Below are positions 55,412-64,000 of a stretch of 64,000 nucleotides of DNA, piece by piece. The notes under the pieces are model-generated. The model saw only the letters and a list, made by a program, of their open reading frames with translations, did not search any database and had not been told where the DNA came from. This DNA comes from Ridgeia piscesae. Lineage: Eukaryota > Annelida > Polychaeta > Sabellida > Siboglinidae. The position numbers and the translations under genes were made by a program. Location of the stretch: assembly GCA_025642075.2 (NCBI GenBank), contig JAODUO010000465.1, positions 279,501 to 343,500 on the forward strand. The letters run 5' to 3'. Within the stretch, counting starts at the first letter, position 1. The number at the start of each line of letters is the position of its first letter.

Positions 55412-57016
55412 TTCAAAAATAAAGAGACGTGTGCTGGCTGGTCTGTAAAACATGGCTCTGTGCGTAAGTGTAAGTTTCATGCTTAGATGATTAAACACAA
55501 TCCTTACATACATTGCGACTCATGTTGTGGTGACAGCACGTTAATGATAAACGCTGATTAGTACAGTCGAGCAAGGCCACACAGGTAAGTGTCACGTACA
55601 ATACAATACATTGCGTTGGTTGTGCTCCAGGTTTGTGGTCGCTAGAGACAACTGCTTCATTTAGTATAGCAGATAGTATTCTATGCTTATACGCATAGTA
55701 ATAACATTTTCGTTTATATTCAAACTACACTAGAAGAGAACTATCATCTACAACTGCTGAAATAACGGCGCGTGTACCTGCAGGTGGAAGGACATGTCAA
55801 TCCAAAGGTACGTCGGCTATGTGGTGGTTCTCTCGTGTTACGTGTTCGGCTTGTGGCAAGTGTTTGACAGAGTTTAAGTCAAACCCCTGTCTGTGCCGGC
55901 TCATACATTCGCGGCGTCGACGGATGACTGGCATACGTTGATCAAAGACAACGACAGTTATTACGCGCAGGATATGGTTGAGTTAAATCAATTCCGCAAA
56001 GCAGCACAGAAGGCCGGAGCCAGTCCCCATCGGCCCGCGCACCGTGTGGACGACTTCAAATATAACATTAAGAGCGCCTGTGATGCAAATGGAATCACCA
56101 TTATCATTAACGAATTATACCACGCGAACCACACGCGAGGTGGCAGCAGTTTCCGTGTAGTGTCAACGTCTGCGAAGTTACGTCAGACGTGTTCCTTTCA
56201 TGACTTTTTTAATGGCACCTACGTTGCGTTTTGCCTACAAGCTGACTGCACCAACGTGACGATCTATATTATGTACGTCGACTTCACTGCGTACACAGAC
56301 AAGATACGTCCGAAGAACAAGTTCTTATGGAGCGATAACGTATGTTCAACGAGATGCAATGCAATTGTTGCCCAACAATTTCCATATCCGCCCACTGCTC
56401 TCCAGAAGCGCGTCCAGCTACAGAATCGGATGACATGGCGGTCGAACAACGGGTCATCGCAACTCTTTATTCGCGGCAGTAACAGTGGAACATGGAAAGA
56501 ATATCAGCCTATAAGTAAGCAAGATTTGTGCAGGTGGGTATATACAACCATTGTGGTTTTACACATAAATATTACCTGTGCTATGTGTGTTTAATATTCG
56601 TCTAATTTACGGCAAACAATTTGCTTTAACAAAGTATCCAAATCTATGTATAATCAGATTAACTGCATCCACTATTCCACCAGTTAAGAACAAGACGAAA
56701 CACCACGTTTGAGTACTGGGCATGTTAAGGTTCACATTAAGACAAAATGTACTCACATCTAAAATTATATATTGACAACTACAACTGCGCCTAAATCATT
56801 AGAAATCTGCTCAGAAGTGTGACAATATGAAAAGATTAACCGCTTTATGTAACCAGAGTAGCCATGTAGACTAGAGTAACCTAGTAGGCTAAAGTGTACA
56901 CTTTGTCAGTAATATGATTCGGGCTATTTTTTAACACATCTTATGATGAGGTATGTGTCTGCGAAAACATGATTATTTTTTGACATAAATAAGCGGGATG
57001 TAGATGCCGTTGGCCT

Positions 57017-57460
57017 TTACCAAGCCAATATGTCATATTTTATATGAGGTAATATGAGAGAAATGTACATTGTCTTTAGTATATGCTGTGGTAAACAATG
57101 TTTAAGATTATTTAGAAGTCCAGTAGTTCTAGATATTTTGTATACTACTTTGCTTATGTTGCTGTCCCATTTCAAGTTGTTATTTATTGTGATACCTAAA
57201 ATGTTTAAGTTGTCTACATATTCAGTTAAATAGCCTTTATTAATAGCATTGGTATTTCTACTATTGTGTGGCATATGAAATATCATAGCTTTTGGTTTGT
57301 CAACATTTAGGAGAAGTGTACTAATGTACTGGTTAAGGTTGTATCATCAGCATAAGTAATGACATTAAATAGGCCACCAGCAACTGGTATATCATTAACG
57401 TATATAATGAACAACAAAGGTCCCAATATTGACAATTGCGGAATTGATGTAACACTAGAA
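57017..57460 (-). mobile_element. LINE reverse-transcriptase fragment (YADD block)
   Basis: The minus strand reads PQLSILGPLLFIIYVNDI, then VITYADDTTL, a stop, and KPKAMIFHMPHNS, NLNILGITINNNLKWDSNI and ILPHIKYDILAW. Motifs B and C are recognisable; the GVPQGS glycine is lost. It lies in the intron of the NXPE-like pseudogene, opposite to it. Confidence 0.78.
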
Positions 57461-57488
57461 GAAAGCGTATTCCAAAGAGTAGGTGCAG

Positions 57489-57737
57489 CTATGACAAAAG
57501 TTCCAATATCTGTGAGGACATTAGGGCCAACATATAAACGAGAATTAGATGATCGAAGCTGGACAGTGTTTCTAGAGGAGTAAGCAATGAATGTAAATAC
57601 GACGGTTGCTTACAGGAATGTGCCTGGTAAGTAATAGTACAGATCTTAAATATGATACGATATCGGACAGGAAGCCAATGCAGAGACTTTAGAAGTGGTA
57701 AAGAACGAATAAAACGGACAGACCTAGTCACAACCAT
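57489..57737 (-). mobile_element. LINE ORF2 C-terminus fragment of a second element
   Basis: The minus strand reads RSVRFIRSLPLLKSLHWLPV and RYRIIFKICTITYQA, the block at the end of CR1/L2-type ORF2 proteins, then SYLHSLLTP. It precedes the YADD fragment on the same strand, although in an intact element it would follow it, so two insertions lie head to tail. Confidence 0.75.
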
Positions 57738-58659
57738 TGCTAAACAATTTTAAACAGGTTGGAATGTTGTGATATCCTTTATGGTAATATTTTGAGAAAG
57801 GGAATGGTACTGGTTGATCTAGACTGCTAGCGAGTAGCCCAGCTGCTAAATGACAACAACAGTAACATAAAGAGGAATTATAATATTCAAAAGACGTTTG
57901 GGATATGACCCAAATAGTACATTCTCGCATTTTAATAAAACAAACTAAAGACAACATAAATCTCAGTTGTTTTGCAGGATTCTACTTTGTGAATGATGCC
58001 TATATAATTTTTGACATTTCACGGCAGTTCGTTTACATCTCATCATGTTCGTAAGCAACAACATGTATTATGTTAATATGTATACTGTGTATGCCTGAGT
58101 ATTGTGAATTGTTAGACACACAACTTTGACATTCACGACAAACACATTTCGAGAAAATCGCATATCTACATTGGATTATTCTATTCCATATATTTAAGTG
58201 TCAGTTTACTAAATGAATTGAACTGGCAACACGGGCAATGCACCAGCGGATATTATGAGCTTCGGTTTTTGTGGATATGTTAAAATATACGTATGAATAT
58301 TATGTTGACCCAAACCTCCAACACTGTACAACCTTCAAAATCGATGTTGCCGCCCGCCCGCATTTTTCTCATTCTGTTTTCTTCAGTTTGACGAATTTGT
58401 TCTTTTTCTTACAGTTGTCTGCAAAGAAGAGGTCGGGTGATTTTAATAGGATCATCCCACATGCGCTACAAGGCTGATGATTTATTTACGCGCTGCCATT
58501 CAATTACCTCACCGCTCCCCAAAAAAACACGAATCGATGACCATTGGCAATATCGTATTCATCTGGCGGCGATTTCTGCCAGATTACAAATTGCAAATGG
58601 AGAATGACAATAACTGTTTTGACTTATTGAAGCATAGACAAATGGCATTCATTATGTAA

Positions 58660-59267
58660 TCCAATTAAATAATTACTTATTCCTGAATTACATTATGGAA
58701 AAGGGGAGATGTCATGAGTAGTGCTACCACCTGGCGACCAGGCGAGGCAATTGGTCGAGTGTGTCGTGCTAGGCGAAATAGAGGTCGACAACTGACGATG
58801 TGCGGTGTCGCTGGCTGCTACGAAGTGATAGTTTAAGACATTTCGTGTCACAGAACAGAACAATCAGTAAGGACCATCTATTCAAATACGCTGATGATAA
58901 GGCTTGATATCAGAAAACATCATCATCACCATCATGCCGTCGGTCGCGATGCAAGTACATAAGTATAATAAGAACACGTAAGCACACATCTACTGGACAA
59001 CATGTTAGTTTTACAAGTAATGTGTTGTTAGTTTTCCAAATGACATAACATTGATTGCTGTATTGTGAAGCCCATTCTTTTGAAATGCCACATAACTTAT
59101 CCCTGTACTTTTAGACTTCTGATTATTGTTATGACTTTAGTTATGGCTAATACGGTTTGTGTGTGCGCCGTTGTAGCCGTGGGTTGCTACATACGCCAAA
59201 ACCATGAATTATAACTAAGTGTGTGACGATACATGCTGAGACTACTCGCACCTTGACATGATTGGTG
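58660..59267. other. No gene recognised
   Basis: Nothing supportable between the NXPE-like exon and the duplicated segment. Confidence 0.3.
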
Positions 59268-59951
59268 ACAGGACACAAGAATGATATTTTAACGATGGAT
59301 GACAGTTGTAGTTTCCGACTGATGAGAAAAACTAAAGTGATTGGGGAGGTTTTGTTACTAATTATATATTATGGTAATCGTTTTAGCAGTATTGTTATGT
59401 GGCTGGATGTCAGTAATACCGCTCGAATGGCAGATTTACGTAAAAGCAAACGCTGATAAAATATGGATTACAGATTAGTCTATAGCTCGGATTGTGTTTC
59501 ATCATGAATATCAGGTGATAAATACCTTGTGTTATGCCTTTCTTATCTTAACTGTTCAATTTAATATTGAGTTTACCACACTGTCATAGACAAATATATA
59601 GCGATTTACGTAGCGGAGATGGTAGTAACGAATTTTGGCCGTATGTGTCATTTACAGGATTTTCTTTTCTATACGTTGTAGTTTCGTAACAGTTAGATAA
59701 GCACTTATATATATACCAAGTTGTCTAAATTAACACAATCATAACATTATATACATTTGCATCAAAACAGGTTGTACTGCGCGAAAGACGGCATTTTTCA
59801 TTACTTCTCAAGATCGCCAAACACAAGTACTAGCCACCGATGCCATAACAATCACGATAATAATATATTAAAATTCATGATTTTCGTGATTATTCTTACC
59901 GGCAAACTGCCACAAAGCTTCTGCTTGTAATTATCCTTCAGAACATATAAC
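59268..59951. repeat. Copy 2 of the duplicated segment (see 46514-47003)
   Basis: Same order and orientation of shared blocks as copy 1, more diverged in the middle and with small insertions near 59330-59480. Confidence 0.75.
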
Positions 59952-60577
59952 TGCCTATACCAATAACGATAGTCCTAACAGAGCATATCTGTCGTATGAA
60001 AGTCGGTCACTATTAGCCTTATAAAAAAGGCTTATATCTTTCAAATGTTAGCTATTCCGGAATTCTTTTATAATATATATATACGCCTGGGATTATGTGG
60101 AATGATAGAAATATGCATTTAATATAAACAAACAAATAAAAAACGATGCAATGCCATAGAATAGTTGACGCATTAACTTGGAATACTATAGTATAAGTAA
60201 TGTTGATTATGTGATTTCGGCCAGTTTTGTAATACAATACAAAAATTATAAAGAAAACACGCAGGTTCGCAGGAACTTTGTTCAAGAAATAAACTTTCCT
60301 AATAACTTGCAATTTTATCATCATTAGAGAGCAATACAGATTTTAAACTAGTGTTTGGGGTTAATATAGATACAATGTGAATATGATATTGCACAGAAAA
60401 GGTCTCAGATTTAATATACATACAATGTGAACATGCCACTGCACAGAAAAGCTATGAAGTCTAATACATATATACAAATATATACATACACAATGCGCAT
60501 TAAATATGACGACATAGATTGTAATATTTGTATGTTTTTTAACCTACAGGGTTTGTGATGCAGACAGGTGAGACAAA

Positions 60578-62500
60578 ATGAATAGCCTCTCTAGGAAGCG
60601 TGTATTTGGTGAAAATGTGTCATTGCAACATGCAAAGAAAAGACGAGAAGATACAACTAGAATTGACTATACAATGTGTATCATATGCCAAGGAAGAACG
60701 AACAAAGGACTGTTTAATGTACAGATTACAACGACACCTAAACTTACCGTAGCAATGACAGCTAGGCAGGGTGACACTTTTCGTAGGCTACGTAATGACT
60801 CAGCTGTGGAAACTTGGGTGGAAAACAAGTCACCCAAATGGCACGCAAAATGTAGGAATATGTACCTAAATGTTGAGTTATAAACACGCAGAAAAGACAC
60901 ATCTCCAAAGTAGTAGTTCACCTTTAACAGGTCAGAAGTGCAGCACATCACCATCAACGTCACCACCCATTTCTAATAGGAATCGCTCCCAAACATTTCA
61001 TACGACTGGTGCCTGTGTAATATGCAACAAAAGGTAGATGAAAGGTAAGGAACCAACCTGCAAGGTTTCCACAGATCAGCAAGCGATCCAACAAACTGAA
61101 CAGGGAAGACATTTTGCTGAGATTGATAGGGCAGGGACATGACATGGTAGCAAATGGTATATCTTAACACGCCCCATGCATGGACGCTATTAGAGCTACC
61201 CGAATCCCTACTGGTAAATCTGTGCAACAGAACATGTACGATATCGCGTTCAATCGTTTAGTCGCGCAGCTAGAAGTATCTCTCTTTAAAGAGAAGCGTG
61301 TTGTTCTTATAAAGTCAGTAAGAGATCAGTACAGAGCGATTCTCTTGGAACTAGGGGTAAAAACTGCAGATACCTACCGGTCAGTAACATTGAAATGGAA
61401 GTTGCAACAAAAGTTCGGCAAGCGCATTTCTATTTTAAACCAAATTTGCGATTCTGGGTTCATTTGCGCATTATCTGTACCCCTAGGTGATGCTCTTGAC
61501 AGGCTCAGGATATTTTAGCCACACTATCATGTTGACGAAAGGCAGTACACTCTACAACGTGCAGCCAAAATACTGAGAACAGATATTGATATGTGCAGGA
61601 GAGAGAGAGAAAAGACGCGAACAGACAACTGAGGTATCGTTTGATGCTGCTGAAAAGATGATTCAAATATCTCTCTTCAACTTCCCTGCCATGCTTCTCT
61701 GCACGAAAACACTATTATCACAAGGGGAAGAAGAAACTCACAGCTCAGGACGGATATCAGTTGATGAACCAACCAAGGAAAAAGCCCTCACAGTGTCCCA
61801 GCAACTCATACAACATGTTTCTGGAATAGCCACCCCTCTGGGTATTGCCACTGTATACCATGTGTACAACCAGACACGGAGCAAAGCATTGATCACATTG
61901 AACAACAGGCTTGCGTAGTAACGTCGCAGTTGCTGCATGTGCCATGTGAAAGGGGTGTTACCCTGCCTGGATTTTCTGCTTTCTGTGCCAGGCAGTTAGA
62001 ACACAAAGAGGCAAGCGAAATAGGGTATCTACCACTGATACCAGCATCACCAACAGATGGCGCGACTGGTAAAAATATCGCATGCACTTGGCGATACGTG
62101 GACCGTCATTACTGGAGGCCAAGCAACATACGAACTTGCTTTGACCATCCGGGATAAGCATAAAGACGAGTTTTCTAAGGTCGTCATGCCTCTTGGGGGC
62201 TTTCACCAAGCTCACAACTACGTGAAGGCCATCTGCAAAATAATGAGGGACTCCGGTGCAGAAGATTGTCTTGTATCGGCAGGTCTCTGCCTTGAGGCGA
62301 CGGCAAAGAAGATGTTCGAGGAGAAAGCGGCCTACTATCAATCTATGCACGCCATCGGAATGTTGAGTGAGGCACTATGACGTTTGTTGTGGGAGACGTT
62401 TGAAACTTGGGCATCAGAGAAAGACACCACGCAGTGGCAGCAACCAATTGAAGCCGTCCTGAGAACACTTCTTGATAACACCAATAGTGTAACAGAACAG
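60578..62500 (+). pseudogene. Decayed copy of a multi-copy invertebrate gene family (unknown function)
   Basis: Pieces in order: a basic start with YTMCIICQGRTNKG and, later, SPKWHAKCRNMY (C..C and W.H..C, zinc-finger-like); TTGACVICNKR; RIPTGKSVQQNMYDIAFNRL and VVLIKSVRDQYRAILLELGV; EKALTVSQQLIQHVSG with NQTRSKALITLNN; and WTVITGGQATYELALTIRDK, MPLGGFHQAHNYVKAI, AAYYQSMHAIGMLSEAL. I recall this layout from highly repeated, possibly mobile, uncharacterised proteins in corals, bivalves and other invertebrates; that recall is not checked. Disabling changes: a frameshift near 60878, TAG at 61035-61037, further breaks to 61180 and around 61520-61580, and TGA at 62378-62380 in the middle of an otherwise open frame. 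A LINE begins at about 62500. Confidence 0.55.
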
Positions 62501-64000
62501 CTGCAGTCCATCAAAACATGTATTCCGTTTGGCCGCTCAAGAATGCGAACTATTTTCTCGTTACTTTCGTGGAAAGATTGACAATCCCCTATCAGGTCTG
62601 CAGTATTTCAACGACATCGATAGGCCATCAGACGAAATACGTTGTTTCACTGACTGTATCGATGTGTTTGATCAAACAACGAACACAGAGATCACAGCGA
62701 TATGCAGTGCTACTAAGAAAACGTGCGTGTTGGATCCTCTGCCTGCAAATCAGCTCACTGATAACATCACCCGTATTGTGCCTGCCATCACACGGATCAC
62801 AAATACTTCCCTGGATGAGGGAGTGATGCCGAAGTCGTTGAAGCATGCAATTGTCCGACCACTTTTAAAGAAACCATCACTCGACAAAGACACCCTGAGC
62901 AGTTACCAACCAGTGAGTAACCTCACTCAATTATCCAAAGTAATTGAGAAAGTGGTCGCGCTTAGGATAATGACGCATGTATCTGATCAGCAAATGGTTG
63001 AGTGCTTTCAGTCTGCGTATCGGAAAAACCATTCGACAGAAACTGCGCTGTTGTATATTACAAGTGCCGTCAAAACAGCAATGGACAAAAAACAAGGAAC
63101 CATCTTGCTTCTCGTGTATTTCAGTTCCGCCTTCGATACGATCAACCATAACATCTTAATTAGGCGGTTACGTTTGCGTTACGGCTTTGTTGGCAAAACA
63201 TTGGACTGGTTGACATCTTATCTGAAAGAGAGGACACAGCGAGTGGTAATCGGTGACCAGTCGTCGAGTACAACTACTCTAACGACAGGTGTCCCGCAAG
63301 GCTCTGTCCTTGGGCCACTGCTCTTTTCATTATACGTTCAACCTATCGGTGACATCTTACGAGCCCATGGACTATTCTTCCATCAATATGCCGATGATTT
63401 ACAGGTATATACTCATTTTGACTTGACCCATTCTGCATTAGTGGCTGCAGTCAAGCAAATGGAAGATTGTTTAGATGAGGTAAAGGTCTGGATGGCACGG
63501 AATTCTATGTTCATGAACGATGGCAAGACACAATATCTTCCGATTGTGCCTAAGTCTGCCGATGCAATCGTAGATAAAAATGTGATTCGCGTTGGTGAGG
63601 CTACAATTACGGCTTCGCTTTGTGATCAGTGTCTTGGTGTTTGCATTGATAGGCACCTTGACATGAAGAAGCAAGTATCGCAAACTATCAGTGTTTGTTA
63701 TTTCTACCTGCGAAACATTAATCAAATTAGCCGCTTTCTCCCCAGACCGACAAAGGAACGCGTTGTCAATGCCATTATCACATCACGGCTTGACTACTGT
63801 AACGCGCTCTTATACGGTACGTTTGCAATTAACATCGCCCGTCTACAGCGAATACAAAACACGGCTGCCAGGTTGATTATGCGTAGCCCGCGTAGCGACA
63901 GTGCCACACCCTTGCTACGCGAACTCCACTGGCTGCCCATTGTGTGCAGAGTTGATTTCAAGCTATTTGTATTCACTTACAAAGCCATGCACAACGACGA
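62493..64000 (+). mobile_element. CR1/L2-type LINE reverse transcriptase, open to the window edge
   Basis: A single frame is open from 62493 to 64000 with no stop. It has the pre-RT linker (KTCVLDPLPANQLTDNI), SLDEGVMPKSLKHAIVRPLL, SNLTQLSKVIEKVV, FQSAYRKNHSTETALL, motif A as LLLVYFSSAFDTINH, motif B (TGVPQGSVLGPLLF), motif C (QYADDLQVY), NSMFMNDGKTQYL and the C-terminal SRLDYCNALLYG, RIQNTAARLI and LHWLPI. The motif-A aspartate is replaced by tyrosine (TAT, 63117-63119), and the YRPVSN arginine by glutamine (CAA, 62907-62909). The endonuclease half is missing, so it is a 5'-truncated insertion into the preceding pseudogene. The 3' end lies outside the window. Confidence 0.85.

Larger units (their letters stand above)
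55794..58659 (+). pseudogene. NXPE/PC-esterase-like type II membrane protein, disabled copy
   Basis: Exon 1 (55794-56533, donor CAG/GTGGGT) opens with ATG and a hydrophobic segment (YVGYVVVLSCYVFGLW) like a signal anchor, then meets TAA at 55875-55877. The same frame continues open to the donor through a beta-sandwich-like region (RGGSSFRVVS, HDFFNGTYVAFCL, IYIMYVDF) typical of the NXPE N-terminal domain. Exon 2 (from 58415, acceptor TTTTTCTTACAG) joins in phase 2 and reads GRVILIGSSHMRYK, the GDSH-like block of PC-esterases. After an A7 run at 58521-58527 the frame shifts, and KKHESMTIGNIVFIWRRFLP continues in the next frame to TAA at 58657. The family makes Golgi or secreted glycan-modifying enzymes. 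The stop plus frameshift suggest a pseudogene unless they are assembly errors. The remaining C-terminus was not found. Confidence 0.62.

Noticed and set aside
55806..55870. Possible 63-bp intron (GTACGT to TTTGACAG) that might remove the in-frame stop of the NXPE-like gene
   Set aside because: The TAA at 55875 lies downstream of the putative acceptor and stays in frame because 63 is a multiple of three.

Overview
The window is animal genomic DNA, most likely from a marine invertebrate; the sequence does not fix the phylum. It has spliced genes with GT-AG introns, CR1/L2-type non-LTR retrotransposon remains, MITE-like elements, and a very high load of micro- and minisatellites. I see no bacterial operons, rRNA, tRNA or CRISPR arrays.

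The best-supported content is a tandem pair of paralogous minus-strand genes for CABIT-domain adaptor proteins of the GAREM/THEMIS type. I rebuilt both from splice sites and reading-frame phase. Gene A has seven coding exons (8725-31006, about 546 aa): a basic N-terminus, a CABIT domain spread over four exons, a tyrosine-rich linker with three YxN (Grb2-SH2 type) motifs, and a C-terminal SAM domain ending in GWRPK as in GAREM. Gene B has six coding exons (34245-39231, about 311 aa): the same CABIT exons in the same phases, but it stops inside the linker, has no SAM exon, and carries YEEL, YTRI and YATI motifs. All CABIT exon junctions agree between the two genes. One exon (14045-14171 and 36844-36970) is almost identical between them while the other exons have diverged widely, which points to recent gene conversion.

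Tandem repeats sit on the splice sites of these genes. The last intron of gene A starts with about 1 kb of a 10-bp repeat in which every unit copies the exon-6 splice donor (CAG/GTGGGT, CAG/GTAGAT). The intron ahead of the shared exon ends in a 36-bp repeat containing TTACAG. The 15-kb second intron holds a 5-kb, 42-bp minisatellite (23881-28830) that is G-rich on the transcribed strand, plus a perfect 40-bp hairpin at 22069-22162.

Left of gene A, 3.3-5.0 kb holds four tandem units of a repeat family. Each carries one small plus-strand exon with splice-site-like ends, 108, 114, 111 and 108 nt long, all phase 1-1 and all open: an unassigned cassette-exon array. A cluster of three perfect CRE sites follows at 5.6 kb.

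Right of gene B (40-64 kb) lie MITE families with long inverted ends, LINE fragments in both orientations, a possible P2X7-receptor-tail-like fragment (50.3-51.4 kb), a 0.7-kb (TTCG)n array, an NXPE/PC-esterase-like pseudogene with an in-frame stop and a homopolymer frameshift (55.8-58.7 kb), a decayed copy of a multi-copy invertebrate gene family (60.6-62.5 kb), and a CR1/L2-type reverse transcriptase with an uninterrupted frame to the window edge but with the motif-A aspartate replaced by tyrosine.
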